DNA of 64,000 nt from Streptomyces ambofaciens ATCC 23877 (GCF_001267885.1 NZ_CP012382.1:8171001-8235000), one strand, 5' to 3'. Counted from the stretch's first letter, positions 39,554 to 48,826 are shown. Notes: generated by a model from the letters alone, not told the origin. Numbers and translations: made by a program.

Positions 39554-41023
39554 TCAGGCGTCGGCGAGCAGGGGGTCGTACGGGGTGCTCGTGCGGCGTC
39601 CCGACATGAAGGACAGGAAGTCGCCCACGAAGGCGCTGCGGCTGCAGGTGCCGTCGGTGGTGGCCAGGTCGCGGTGGAAGGCGGTGCGGAAGAGGGCCCG
39701 GTACTCGTCGGCGTCGATGGTTCCGCTGCCGTCCTTGTCGGTGACGTCGAAGAGGACCTCGGCGGCGCGGATGAGGGCCGGCCCGGCGAGTGAGGGGACG
39801 GCGGCGGCGTACTCGCCGGCGCTGACGCGGCCGTCGCCGTCCGTGTCGAGGGCGGCCTGCAGCTCGCGCCACCAGGCGGCGAAGGCGTCGTAGAGACGGG
39901 TCTCCTCGGGCTCGTCCAGGTCGAGGCGGGTGGCCAGTTCGCGGGCCATGGCGGCGAGGTCCGGCCAGTCGAGGTGGCCGTCGCCCGTCTGGTCCAGCAC
40001 CTTACGGAAGAAGTCCTCCGCCGAACGCCGGCCCTCTTCCGAGCCCGGAACGGAGGCTGCCGGGCCCGGCTCGGGGCCGGGGTCGTCGCTCAGCGGCGAC
40101 AGGAGACGGAGCAGGGCCGCCGCGCGCCGCATACGGGAGCGCAGCGCGGTCACGGTCCGGGCGCGGGGGTCGTCGCTGTCGGGAGAGAGGGAGAGGACCT
40201 CGATGATGCTCTCGGCGTTGATCCAGCCCTGTGGCAGGAAGCGGGCGAGCCCGGTGGCCAGGTAGGCCCCCTGCATGAGGGCCGCGGCGCCGGGCATCTC
40301 CGGCAGACCGGCCCGGCGCCGGTACGGCTCGGGAAGCGAGGCGACGGTGATCGCCCCCAGCAGCGGACCGGCGACGGTGCGGCCGGCCGCCCACAGGGCC
40401 GGTGCACCGTCCAGCAGCGCCGGGGCGGGCAGGTGGTCGAAGAGCCGGTAGAGGATGACGCGGGCCGCTTCGGTGTTCTCCAGCTCGTTCTCGACGACCT
40501 CGTCGAAGTACCGCCAGAAGTCGCCCAGTTCCTCAGGAAGCGCGGTGGCGTCGCCGTCGAGCGCGGCGAGGAAGGCGCGGTACTCGGCGTACATCCGCTC
40601 CATCGTGTCCTGGCCGAGCGGCTGGCCGCTTAGCCGGCACATGGTGACCGCGCTCTCGAAGAGCGTGGCGACCACCCAGGCCCGGGCGGACCGGTCCATC
40701 GCGTCGTAGGCGCGGCCGCGGGAGTCGGAGCCGCTCATCCGGGCGTGCAGCCGGTTGAGCCGGGCGGCCTCCCGTTCACGGACCGACGCGTCCGCGCCGA
40801 ACATCCGCCGCATGCTCAGGAAGGTGTTGCGCAGCCGGCGCCAGGGGTGGGCGACGAAGGTGGAGTTGTCGACGAGGGCGGCGCCGATCTGCGGGTGCGC
40901 GGCCTCCAGCACAGTGGCGCGGATCATGGCCAGGGCCCAGCGCGGGTCGTCGAAGAAGGAACCGAACTGGGATTCCGGCCCGAACAGGGGTACCTCGCCG
41001 GTCGCTGTCGTGGTGTCGCTCAT
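39554..41023 (-). CDS. DUF2236 (MpaB/Lcp-type) oxygenase fused to EF-hand domain
   Basis: 489 residues. The N-terminal DUF2236 domain (about 15-330) includes RATVLEAAHPQIGAAL, FVAHPWRRLRNT and DRSARAWVVATL with the conserved His and Arg of heme oxygenases in this family. The C-terminal part (about 335-480) carries three EF-hand loops: DQTGDGHLDW near 345, DTDGDGRVSAGEY near 393, and DKDGSGTIDADEY near 427, so calcium binding is expected. Family members MpaB and Lcp cleave isoprenoid chains. It overlaps the cis-prenyltransferase stop codon by one base (TGATG), an operon with coupled translation. The fusion is unusual. Confidence 0.85.
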   Translation of the reverse strand: MSDTTTATGEVPLFGPESQFGSFFDDPRWALAMIRATVLEAAHPQIGAALVDNSTFVAHPWRRLRNTFLSMRRMFGADASVREREAARLNRLHARMSGSDSRGRAYDAMDRSARAWVVATLFESAVTMCRLSGQPLGQDTMERMYAEYRAFLAALDGDATALPEELGDFWRYFDEVVENELENTEAARVILYRLFDHLPAPALLDGAPALWAAGRTVAGPLLGAITVASLPEPYRRRAGLPEMPGAAALMQGAYLATGLARFLPQGWINAESIIEVLSLSPDSDDPRARTVTALRSRMRRAAALLRLLSPLSDDPGPEPGPAASVPGSEEGRRSAEDFFRKVLDQTGDGHLDWPDLAAMARELATRLDLDEPEETRLYDAFAAWWRELQAALDTDGDGRVSAGEYAAAVPSLAGPALIRAAEVLFDVTDKDGSGTIDADEYRALFRTAFHRDLATTDGTCSRSAFVGDFLSFMSGRRTSTPYDPLLADA

Positions 41024-41907
41024 CAGGAACGGTCTCCGTTCGTCGCGGCCGGCACGCCGCCGAAGCGGCGGTCACGGCACCGGTAGGTATGCAGGCAGGC
41101 GAGGAAGTCCGAGGCCCGGAAGTCCGGCCAGAGCACCTCGGGGAAGACCCACTCGGCGTAGGCGACCTGCCAGAGCATGAAGTTGGAGATGCGCTGCTCG
41201 CCGGAGGTGCGGATGACCAGATCCACGTCGGGGGTGTCGGGGAAGGGCAGGTGGTCCGCGAACAGCTGCTCGGTCACCTCCTCGGCGGCCGTCCCGCCGC
41301 GGATCAGCGACCGTGCGGCCTCCACGATGTCGCGGCGCCCCCCATGGTCGAAGGCGACGGTCAGCGTCATCCCCCGATTGCCGGCGGTCAGCGTCGTCAG
41401 GTCCTCGAAGTCCCGGGCCAGTTCGCGGGGGATGCGCGGGTCGGCGGCCCCCAGGAAACGGCAGCGGATGCCACGGGCCAGCAGCAACGGCGCATGCTTG
41501 CGCACGACCCGGCGCACCAGACGCATCAGGAACGCGACCTCAGGGCCGGGACGGTTCCAGTTCTCGGTGGAGAAGGCATACAGGCTCAGCCACTCGACTC
41601 CGGCGGCCCGGGCCGCCTCGATGGTGTCGATGACCGTGGTCTCCGCGGCTCGGTGCCCGTCGGTGCGGGGAAGCGAACGCCGCTGCGCCCAGCGGCCGTT
41701 GCCGTCCATCACGCAGGCCACGTGCCGCGGCACCCCGCGCACCGGTCGACCGTCCTGCCGCTGCCCGCCGAGCCCGTCACCGTACTGCGGTGCGCCCGGC
41801 CGCTCCTGCGGATCCGCGCGTGCACGCGGAACACCGCGGTCCTCCAGGCCCGGCCCCGTTCCGCTCGAAGCGGCATGCTCGATGGCACCGTGCTTGGTCA
41901 CGCCCAC
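41023..41907 (-). CDS. uppS: cis-Prenyltransferase (isoprenyl diphosphate synthase, UppS family)
   Basis: 294 residues starting at GTG, with an unconserved 55-residue leader. Family motifs are all present: HVACVMDGNGRWAQRR (Asp for Mg), LYAFSTENWNRP, TLTVAFDHGGRRDI, VDLVIRTSGEQRISNF and YAEWVFPEVLWPDF. The enzyme lengthens an allylic diphosphate with cis isoprene units. Streptomyces has a housekeeping copy elsewhere, so this one, coupled to a DUF2236 oxygenase, may serve a special lipid or terpenoid. The true start could be further downstream in the leader. Confidence 0.92.
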   Translation of the reverse strand: MGVTKHGAIEHAASSGTGPGLEDRGVPRARADPQERPGAPQYGDGLGGQRQDGRPVRGVPRHVACVMDGNGRWAQRRSLPRTDGHRAAETTVIDTIEAARAAGVEWLSLYAFSTENWNRPGPEVAFLMRLVRRVVRKHAPLLLARGIRCRFLGAADPRIPRELARDFEDLTTLTAGNRGMTLTVAFDHGGRRDIVEAARSLIRGGTAAEEVTEQLFADHLPFPDTPDVDLVIRTSGEQRISNFMLWQVAYAEWVFPEVLWPDFRASDFLACLHTYRCRDRRFGGVPAATNGDRS

Positions 41908-42068
41908 CCCGTCTTACCCGATCCACGCCCCGCCAGAGCCCTTGTCTGCGGCAGTCTGACAGTGTGAAAGGGGCCCTGACCGGCCAAAGGGGCGGCCGTC
42001 ACCCTTGACGCGTACGTTCGGGTCCCTGGCAGGCGACCGGGCGCACGTGGCCCCCCACGTGCCCGTCC

Positions 42069-43577
42069 TCAGCTGTAGGGCCCCCACCGGCGTTCCAGGG
42101 TGTCGTACAGGTACCGGGGCAGACCGGCGATGGCGCTGGTGCGGAACGGGCGGCCGTCGTCGTCGATGCGCACGGTGCCCCGGCGGCCCTGGGAGGACCA
42201 GTCCAGCTCCAGGTACCAGCGGCAGTCGCACGAGCTGGTCTTGGCCGTGACCAGCAGCACCTCGGGGTCCTTGGCCGAGACGCGGTAGGGCATCCGCACG
42301 GCCGGGATCGGCGTGCCGGTGTCGTTTCCGGCGACCGCGCGGGCGATGGGTCGGTCCTTGTCCAGGTCCACGTCGAAGTACCGCGGAGTGACCGCGCCGC
42401 CACAACCCTGGTCCATGGCGTAGGCGTTGCCCTCGGCCGGTGCCGTACGGCCGACCACGCGCACGCGCAGCGCCTCCAGCACGACGGCCGTGTCGCTGCG
42501 CCCCTGCACCGACAGCCGCACGAGCGTCTCGCCGCCGTGCACCGCGCTCTGCGTCGCCGCCCAGGGCGCCGCGTCCTGCGGGGCGGGGGGCGGGGGGACC
42601 TGGCCCGGCGGCTTGGCGATGACGTAGTCGTGACCGCAGCCGAGCTCCCAGGCCTGGGAGTCGACGGACCAGGCGAGCGGCAGCCCGGCGGACTCCTCGC
42701 CGCGGGGCGCAACGGAGGTCGCACCGGGCGGCCGAGAGGTGCCCGGCTTCTCCTTGGGGGTGGCGGAGCCCGACGGCCGCTCGGAGGCGGGGGTGCCGCT
42801 CGGGCCGGGCGAGGCGCCCCGTCGCTCAGGCACACGGGCCTGCGCCCTGCCGGAGGGCGCCGGACCGGACGTGCTGGGACCGGCATCGGCCCGGGCCGGA
42901 CCGTCGGCGGACGCCCGCCGCCCGTCGGGCAGCGCGGACAGGGCCCCGAGCGTCGCGAGCACGGCACAGACGCAGGCCAGCCCGGCCACCGGACGTCTAC
43001 GGCGGTACCAGGCCCGGCGCGGCGGCGCGGGCACACCGGGCACAGGGTCCGCCTCGCCGACCGGACGGCCGCCGGCCGGATGGCCGCCGGCCGTCATCGC
43101 CGTCGTCGCCGGGGCGACGACCGGGCCGCCGTGGGTGTCCGGGGCGGCCAACGGGCCGCCGTCGCCCTTCGGTCCTGCCGTGTCCGGCCCGGTGCTGCCC
43201 TCCACCGCGGTGTCCGGTCCGTCCGCCGCGGCGTTCACGGCCGTCTCCGTCTCCGTCGCCGCCGCGGCCTTGGGCGCACTCCCCGCCGCCCCCGCTCTAC
43301 GAGGCCGGCTGCGGACCGCCACGGCCAGCAGCCAACGGCGGTGAAGTTCCAGACGCTGCTCCGCGGTCGCCCCGCACAGGGCCGCGAAGCGTTCCACGGG
43401 AGCGAAGTCGAGCGGCACCGCGTCACCCGCGCAGTAGCGGTGCAGTGTCGAGGTGTTCATGCCCAGACGGCGGGCCAGCGAGCCGTAACTGCGGTCCGTG
43501 CGCTCCTTCAGCGCCCGCAGCAGCGCCGCGAACGTGGCCACCTCGTCGACGCCGCTGCCGTCGTCCTGTGCCGACAC
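42069..43577 (-). CDS. Membrane-anchored HTH protein with extracellular domain
   Basis: 502 residues. An XRE-like helix-turn-helix near 14-50 (LLRALKERTDRSYGSLARRLGMNTSTLHRYCAGD in sequence order) leads to a long Ala/Gly/Pro linker. One membrane helix sits near 190-212 (PVAGLACVCAVLATLGALSAL), then a Ser/Pro linker and an extracellular domain of about 190 residues with five Cys (LGCGHDY, DQGCGG, SSCDCRW). It could read an external signal and bind DNA at the membrane. GTG start after a G-rich site. It is divergent from a secreted protein. Confidence 0.82.
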   Translation of the reverse strand: MSAQDDGSGVDEVATFAALLRALKERTDRSYGSLARRLGMNTSTLHRYCAGDAVPLDFAPVERFAALCGATAEQRLELHRRWLLAVAVRSRPRRAGAAGSAPKAAAATETETAVNAAADGPDTAVEGSTGPDTAGPKGDGGPLAAPDTHGGPVVAPATTAMTAGGHPAGGRPVGEADPVPGVPAPPRRAWYRRRRPVAGLACVCAVLATLGALSALPDGRRASADGPARADAGPSTSGPAPSGRAQARVPERRGASPGPSGTPASERPSGSATPKEKPGTSRPPGATSVAPRGEESAGLPLAWSVDSQAWELGCGHDYVIAKPPGQVPPPPAPQDAAPWAATQSAVHGGETLVRLSVQGRSDTAVVLEALRVRVVGRTAPAEGNAYAMDQGCGGAVTPRYFDVDLDKDRPIARAVAGNDTGTPIPAVRMPYRVSAKDPEVLLVTAKTSSCDCRWYLELDWSSQGRRGTVRIDDDGRPFRTSAIAGLPRYLYDTLERRWGPYS

Positions 43578-43813
43578 AGGCCCCCCTGGTCCTCGTACGC
43601 CCCCGCCCGGCCCCGGGACGGTATCCCAGGCACCCCATGTACCTGCACGTCACAGGGGCTGGGATGGTTCCACCGTGCCCGATCGGCCGCCGGCTGTTGC
43701 GCCCGGCCGCTGTGACCGCTGATGCTCTTGGTACCGCACCGGCCAGGCCCGGGCCGACCAGCCGGCCTCGCCGCGGCATCCACCACCACGCACTCACCCA
43801 CGGGGGAACTCTC

Positions 43814-44437
43814 ATGTCCTTGCGCATCCGAACGAGCGCTTGCACCGCACTGGCCGTCGCCGCCCTCGCGGCGGGCACGGTCCTCACGGCACCGGCCGCC
43901 GGCGCCGCGCCGAAGGCGGCCGCGCCCACGTTCCTGTCGGCCTCCCAGCTGCCGCCGCACCCGACGTCGTCCTGGACCGCCGGCCCGGTCACCGAGGGAT
44001 TCCCGGAGGGACTCGGCCTCTGCGTGAGCACGGAGGGCGTGCCCTCCTACGACTACCGGCACCGGGAGTTCTGGACCGACCTGGACACCACCGCCGTGCA
44101 GTTGACCGTCGTCACGGGCACGGCCGCCCAGGCCAAGGCGTTGGCGAAGCACTACGACGACCTGGTCCGCACCTGCGCCGACCGCATCGAGGAGACCACG
44201 CCCGACGTCGAGGCCGAGAGCCGGGACTACGGCAAGCTGCCGGTCGAGGAAGGCGCCCGCGTCCGCGGCCTGCACACCGAGACGACCTGGGGCGCCACCG
44301 ACATCGCCCTGCTGTCGGTCGGACGGGACGGCAGGACCGTCACCGTCGTGAAGTGGGGCCAGATGGGCGACTTCCACAACGCGCCCGTGACCGCCTTCAA
44401 GAAGACCACGACCACGGCCGTCAACAAGCTGTACTGA
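43814..44437 (+). CDS. Secreted protein, PknH-sensor-like
   Basis: 207 residues. The signal peptide ends near AGAAP at about residue 32. The mature part has two Cys (GLCVSTEG and RTCADRI) and ends in TTTAVNKLY. The pattern of a helix with paired Cys and strand WTDLDTTAVQLTVV faintly recalls the PknH extracellular domain. It is divergent from the membrane HTH protein and may belong with it. A strong terminator follows. Confidence 0.7.
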   Translation: MSLRIRTSACTALAVAALAAGTVLTAPAAGAAPKAAAPTFLSASQLPPHPTSSWTAGPVTEGFPEGLGLCVSTEGVPSYDYRHREFWTDLDTTAVQLTVVTGTAAQAKALAKHYDDLVRTCADRIEETTPDVEAESRDYGKLPVEEGARVRGLHTETTWGATDIALLSVGRDGRTVTVVKWGQMGDFHNAPVTAFKKTTTTAVNKLY

Positions 44438-44460
44438 CCAGGCGGCCACCGCAGACGCCA

Positions 44461-44498
44461 GGGCCGTCCTTTCGCCACGGGGGTCGGAAGGACGGCCC
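44461..44498. terminator. Hairpin terminator between convergent genes
   Basis: A 14-bp stem with one mismatch (44461-44474 with 44485-44498), loop 10 nt, between the secreted-protein gene and the leftward SCO5918-like gene. Confidence 0.65.
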
Positions 44499-44551
44499 CG
44501 GTACCGGTCACGCCCCGGGCGGGGACTGCTGCTCCGGTCAGCGTGCGTCGG

Positions 44552-44860
44552 TCAGACGGGCAGGGGAGTGCCGAGCATCGCGGAAGCCCGCTGGAACGCG
44601 CTCTGCACGCGGACGGGTGCGGCCTCGGGGACGGTGCGGCAGGTGAACCCGAGCCGGGCCATGGCTCTCAGCACCTCTCCGGCGCTGAAGTCGCGGCGGT
44701 CCTGGCGGGTGATGACCTGGCCGACCTGCTTGACGGGGTAGTGGCGTCGCCCGATGATCACGGACTCGCCGGTGACCGGCTCGGGTTTGATGCCCTTCAT
44801 CGATTCCAGCACGCCGTTCTTGGTCAGGTCGAACGGGAAGCGGGCGATGACACAGCGCAT
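44552..44860 (-). CDS. SCO5918-family protein
   Basis: A 102-residue protein starting MRCVIARFPFDLTKNGVLESM, with GESVIIGRRHYPVKQVGQVI and RRDFSAGEVLRAMARLGF. I recognise it as the small family that in Streptomyces sits beside a DEAD-box helicase and a cold-shock gene, exactly as here (CBS, helicase and csp genes follow on the same strand upstream). The function is unknown; an RNA-related role fits the company. Confidence 0.78.
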   Translation of the reverse strand: MRCVIARFPFDLTKNGVLESMKGIKPEPVTGESVIIGRRHYPVKQVGQVITRQDRRDFSAGEVLRAMARLGFTCRTVPEAAPVRVQSAFQRASAMLGTPLPV

Positions 44861-44909
44861 GATGCCTCACAGGCAGAAGGGGAGGGTGGGCCTGACCGCC
44901 GTCCAGCGG

Positions 44910-45314
44910 TCAGCGGAAGAGCGCAAGGACGCCCAGGACGCTGCCGTGTTCGTCGACCACGGGCACGGGCCCGAGCCGCCCGCAGGGCACCGCGTCCTCG
45001 GCTTCGGCCCTCGTGGCCGACGGTGACACGAAGGGCTGGCTGCCGTCGGTGATGTCGGCCAGGCGGATCCGGTCGGTGTATCCGGAGCTGTCCCGGACGG
45101 CGGTGAGCCGGGCCTGGGTGACCAGGCCCACGCACCGGGCGTCCTCGTCGCAGACCACCAGATGCTCCGCACGTGCGGCGGCCATGACGGACAGCGCCAC
45201 CTCGACGGTCATGTCGTACCAGACCTGCGGTCCGGCCGCGTCCATGGCGTCGACCACCGTGCCGTGCACGGGGTGAGCGCCGACGGAGCGAGCCGGTAAC
45301 TGTCCAAGCGCCAA
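44910..45314 (-). CDS. CBS-domain pair protein
   Basis: 134 residues with two CBS motifs: MTVEVALSVMAAARAEHLVVCDEDARCVGLV and, later, LGPVPVVDEHGSVLGVLALF. CBS pairs bind adenosine nucleotides and sense energy state. I place the start at TTG 45314 because AGGAGG lies 6 nt upstream; a longer frame from 45353 has no such site. It sits between the helicase and the SCO5918-like gene. Confidence 0.82.
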   Translation of the reverse strand: MALGQLPARSVGAHPVHGTVVDAMDAAGPQVWYDMTVEVALSVMAAARAEHLVVCDEDARCVGLVTQARLTAVRDSSGYTDRIRLADITDGSQPFVSPSATRAEAEDAVPCGRLGPVPVVDEHGSVLGVLALFR

Positions 45315-45361
45315 CGGGTGCCTCCTGTGCGGATGGGCCGGACTCTTGATCAAGGACAGGT

Positions 45362-46861
45362 CTATGCGGCGGCCACAGCGGCACCGGGCGGAAGCACGGC
45401 TGCGCGGCGGGTGGCCGAGGCGGGGCGGCGTCGGCCGCGTGAGGTGGAGCCGCGCTTCTTGGGGCGCTCGGCCACGGGTGCGGTGATGACGACGGGGATG
45501 CCGGAGGGTGCCTGGGCGCCGGTGATGCGGTGGAGGTCCTCGGTGCCCGCGCGGACCTGGGTGGTCTGCGGGACGATGCCCGCGGTGGCCATGAGGCGGG
45601 TCATGCCGCGGCGCTGGTTGGGGGTGACCAGGGTGACGACGCTGCCGGACTCGCCGGCGCGGGCGGTGCGGCCGCCGCGGTGGAGGTAGTCCTTGTGGTC
45701 GGTGGGCGGGTCGACGTTGACGACGAGGTCGAGGCTGTCGACGTGGATGCCGCGGGCCGCGACGTTGGTCGCCACCAGCACGCTCACGTGTCCGTCCTTG
45801 AACTGGGTGAGGGTGCGGGTGCGCTGCGGCTGGGACTTGCCTCCGTGCAGGGCGGCGGCCCGTACCCCGCTGTTGAGGAGGTGCTCGGTGAGGCGGTCGA
45901 CGGCGTGCTTGGTGTCCAGGAACATCAGCACCCGGCCGTCGCGTGCGGCGATCTCGGTGGTGGCCGCGTGCTTGTCGGCGCCGTGGACGTGGAGCACGTG
46001 GTGCTCCATGGTCGTGACGGCGCCGGCCGAGGGGTCGACGGAGTGGACGACGGGGTCGCTGAGGTAGCGGCGCACGAGCAGGTCGACGTTGCGGTCCAGG
46101 GTGGCGGAGAACAGCATGCGCTGGCCTTCGGGGCGGACCTGGTCGAGCAGGGCGGTGACCTGCGGCATGAAGCCCATGTCGGCCATCTGGTCGGCCTCGT
46201 CCAGGACGGTGACGGCGACCTGGTCCAGGCGGCAGTCGCCGCGGGTGATGAGGTCCTTGAGACGCCCGGGGGTGGCGACGACGATCTCGGCCCCGCCGCG
46301 CAGCGCGCTCGCCTGCCGGCCGATGGGCATCCCGCCCACCACGGTGGCCAGACGCAGCTTCACCGAGCGGGCGTAGGGGGTGAGGGCGTCGGTGACCTGC
46401 TGGGCCAGCTCACGGGTGGGCACGAGCACCAGCCCCAGCGGCTGCCGGGCCTCGGCGCGCCGTTTGGCCGTGCGGGCCAGCAGGGCCAGCCCGAAGGCCA
46501 GGGTCTTGCCGGAACCGGTGCGCCCGCGGCCGAGGACGTCGCGGCCCGCGAGGGAGTTCGGCAGGGTGGCGGCCTGGATCGGGAAGGGGACCGTCACGCC
46601 CTGCGAGCCGAGTGCGGCCAGCAGTTCCCGGGGCATGTCGAGATCGGCGAAGGCGTCCGCGGAGGGCAGCGCGGGGGTGATCGTCTCGGGGAGGGCGAAC
46701 TCGCCCTGCATCGCGGCGGGCCGGCGGCCGTGACCGGCGGAGCGGCTCGGTCCGCCGGAGCGGCGCGGGGCGGGCGAGCCGAAGCGGCTGTTGCCCCTGG
46801 CGGAGTCGCCGCCGTTGTTACGGGTGCGGGCGAAACGGTCGTTCGTACGTGTGCGGTTCAT
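45362..46861 (-). CDS. DEAD-box RNA helicase
   Basis: 499 residues with all helicase motifs: TGSGKT (I), PTRELAQQ (Ia), TPGRL (Ib), DEAD (II), SAT (III), then VLMFLDTK, VATNVAARGIHV and HRGGRTARAG (VI). The N-terminus is Arg/Asn/Gly-rich and the C-terminus is basic, both RNA-binding tails. Such enzymes unwind structured RNA, often in the cold. A cold-shock protein gene lies just upstream on the same strand, separated by a terminator and a leader of about 290 nt. Confidence 0.96.
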   Translation of the reverse strand: MNRTRTNDRFARTRNNGGDSARGNSRFGSPAPRRSGGPSRSAGHGRRPAAMQGEFALPETITPALPSADAFADLDMPRELLAALGSQGVTVPFPIQAATLPNSLAGRDVLGRGRTGSGKTLAFGLALLARTAKRRAEARQPLGLVLVPTRELAQQVTDALTPYARSVKLRLATVVGGMPIGRQASALRGGAEIVVATPGRLKDLITRGDCRLDQVAVTVLDEADQMADMGFMPQVTALLDQVRPEGQRMLFSATLDRNVDLLVRRYLSDPVVHSVDPSAGAVTTMEHHVLHVHGADKHAATTEIAARDGRVLMFLDTKHAVDRLTEHLLNSGVRAAALHGGKSQPQRTRTLTQFKDGHVSVLVATNVAARGIHVDSLDLVVNVDPPTDHKDYLHRGGRTARAGESGSVVTLVTPNQRRGMTRLMATAGIVPQTTQVRAGTEDLHRITGAQAPSGIPVVITAPVAERPKKRGSTSRGRRRPASATRRAAVLPPGAAVAAA

Positions 46862-47209
46862 GCGGAACCTTCCTCGACGCGGCGCATATCAAGGAATTCC
46901 CGCAGCGGAAAGCAGCACGGAGAACTGCATGAAAGGCCGGTGGAACGCGGCAGCGAATCCGACCCGCGAAAAGAATCCATGCGGGTGAAGACGCTGAAAG
47001 GGGTGGCGTGGTGTGGAATCACTGTTCGAAGCGCCCACGGTGACAGCTGGGAAGGGATGCGTCTGCACCCTTGAAGGATGGTCCGTGTGCGGTGAGCCTA
47101 CGGATTCCTGGTGTCGTCCCCAGGTGAAACCACCACGGGAAAACGCATGCAGCTGGGGCCCGCACCCCGAAGGATGCGGGCCCCAGCTACAAGTACGCGA
47201 CAGTCAGCG
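46862..47209 (-). other. Long leader region of the helicase gene
   Basis: A 348-nt gap between the cold-shock gene and the helicase. It starts with a terminator (47151-47188), so the helicase probably has its own promoter and a long 5' untranslated region. This stretch is less GC-rich than its surroundings and has no protein-like frame. Confidence 0.4.
47151..47188 (-). terminator. Hairpin terminator of the cold-shock gene
   Basis: A perfect 14-bp stem (47151-47164 with 47175-47188) and a 10-nt loop, 22 nt after the csp stop codon. Confidence 0.7.
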
Positions 47210-47413
47210 TCAGGCGGGAACGATGTTCTCGGCCGTCGGGCCCTTCTGGCCCTGTGCGATGTCGAAGTTCACCTTCTGGCCCTCCAGCAGCTCGCGGAAG
47301 CCCTGGGCGGCGATGTTCGAGTAGTGGGCGAACACATCAGCGCCGCCACCGTCCTGCTCGATGAAGCCGAAACCCTTTTCCGCGTTGAACCACTTCACGG
47401 TACCAGCAGCCAT
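47210..47413 (-). CDS. csp: Cold-shock-domain protein
   Basis: A 67-residue CspA-type RNA chaperone. RNP1 reads KGFGFIE and RNP2 DVFAHYS, preceded by [17 protein letters not shown] lies 7 nt before the ATG at 47413. Full length for the family. It works with the helicase next door on structured mRNA. Confidence 0.97.
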   Translation of the reverse strand: MAAGTVKWFNAEKGFGFIEQDGGGADVFAHYSNIAAQGFRELLEGQKVNFDIAQGQKGPTAENIVPA

Positions 47414-47863
47414 GTCATTTCTCCTTCGGGGCAGTGCACCGGCAGTCCGCACCGTGCGGACACCGTGTCGCCGCAATGATCACCCCGCCCGGAAAAAGAC
47501 CGGAAGTACAAAAGCGTTTCCAGCGGCACAGGACCGGCCGGAGAGCACTTGATTCGGGAACCACAACTGCAACTGAGATCGACAGTAGCACGCCGCAGCG
47601 GCCCGTGTACGGTGAAGAATTCCCCTCCCCTCATTGCGGCAAAGAACCTGTCCGCCAGTTCCGCTGAAATCTCGGCTCGCGAACGCAGATATGGGCGCAC
47701 CCGCGCGACGGCAAATGTGGCGCACCCGCGCTTCCGCGCCCCGGTCGCCCACCGGCCGGAGAACCCCTTCGCGAGCATCCGGCCTCATGCGGAGGCTGCC
47801 ACCATGAGGTGGATCGCCGCTGAGTGCCGTGCCGTGCCGTGCCGTGCCGTGCCGTTGCCGTTG
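47414..47863. other. Long region upstream of the cold-shock gene, with a 5-bp tandem repeat
   Basis: 450 nt with no convincing gene. GTGCC repeats six times at 47824-47855, just past the stop of the phosphotransferase gene. Part of the rest is probably the csp promoter and 5' leader. Confidence 0.5.
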
Positions 47864-48826
47864 TCAGCCGACGAGGGCGTGGGTGATCTGCCGGGTCGTC
47901 TGCGCGGCGACCCGGGGGTTGACGGCGGCGTAGGAGGTGTAGGCGTTCAGGCCGGTGGCCAGGGCCCAGCCGCGCCCCCGCATCCAGGTGGCATCGTCCA
48001 CGCCGAGCGCATCGCGGAAGGCGGCTCGGCTGTCTGCCGACATCAGGGTGAAGGCGATCATCAGGTCGCAGGCCGGGTCGCCTGTGCCGAGCCCGCCGAA
48101 GTCGATGACGGCGCTGAGGCAGCCGTGGGAGGTCAGCAGGTTGCCGGTGTGGAAGTCGCCGTGGAACCACACCGGAGAGCGGTCCCATCCGGGCGCGCTC
48201 AGTGCCGCGTTCCACAGTTGCGTCATCGCTGCTGTGTCGAACACGCCGTCCACCTCGGCGATGGCGGCCCGCGTCGCGCGGTCCCGGTCGGACAACGGAC
48301 GGCCGGTGAGGGCTTCCCCGGCGTCCCCGGCGGGGATGTCCTCGAGGGGGAACCGCTGCAAGGCGGCCAGGAACCGAGCCAGTTCGATGGCCGCCTCGGG
48401 GGAGTCGCCCAGCGCGTCAACGGTCGCCACCTCGCCGTCCAGCCAGCGGGACACCGCCCACGGCCACGGGTAACCGAAGCCGGGGCCGCCCACTGCCACT
48501 GGTACCGGGATGGCCAGGGGGAGGTGCGGGGCGAGCTGGGGCAGCCACTGCGATTCCTTCCTGGCCTGCCCGATGGCTCCGGGATGGCGCGGAAGCCGGA
48601 CGGACAGTTCCTCGCCCAACCGGTAGATCACATGATCGGAGCCGGCGGGGTCGAGCAGCTTCAGGGCCAGGTCCGCCCACTGCGGGAACTGAGTGTCGAC
48701 CAGGCACCTGACCAGTGCCTCGTCGATCTGAGGGCGTGTTTCCGCAGTTCTCGCAGCTACCAAGAACAGCTCCCATGGCCGGCCCGCTCCGTGCGGCGGG
48801 CAGTCGCAGCCATCACAGTGGTTCAC
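47864..48826 (-). CDS. Aminoglycoside phosphotransferase-family protein
   Basis: A 320-residue APH-fold kinase. Catalytic loop VWFHGDFHTGNLL lies near 217-229 and the metal site VIDFGGLG near 240-247; the N-lobe lysine is uncertain. YPWPWAVSRWLDGE is typical of the family seen in actinobacterial genomes. The GTG at 48826 lacks a good ribosome-binding site. A TTG at 48763 with GGGAG upstream (299 residues) may be the real start. Substrate unknown. Confidence 0.82.
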   Translation of the reverse strand: MNHCDGCDCPPHGAGRPWELFLVAARTAETRPQIDEALVRCLVDTQFPQWADLALKLLDPAGSDHVIYRLGEELSVRLPRHPGAIGQARKESQWLPQLAPHLPLAIPVPVAVGGPGFGYPWPWAVSRWLDGEVATVDALGDSPEAAIELARFLAALQRFPLEDIPAGDAGEALTGRPLSDRDRATRAAIAEVDGVFDTAAMTQLWNAALSAPGWDRSPVWFHGDFHTGNLLTSHGCLSAVIDFGGLGTGDPACDLMIAFTLMSADSRAAFRDALGVDDATWMRGRGWALATGLNAYTSYAAVNPRVAAQTTRQITHALVG

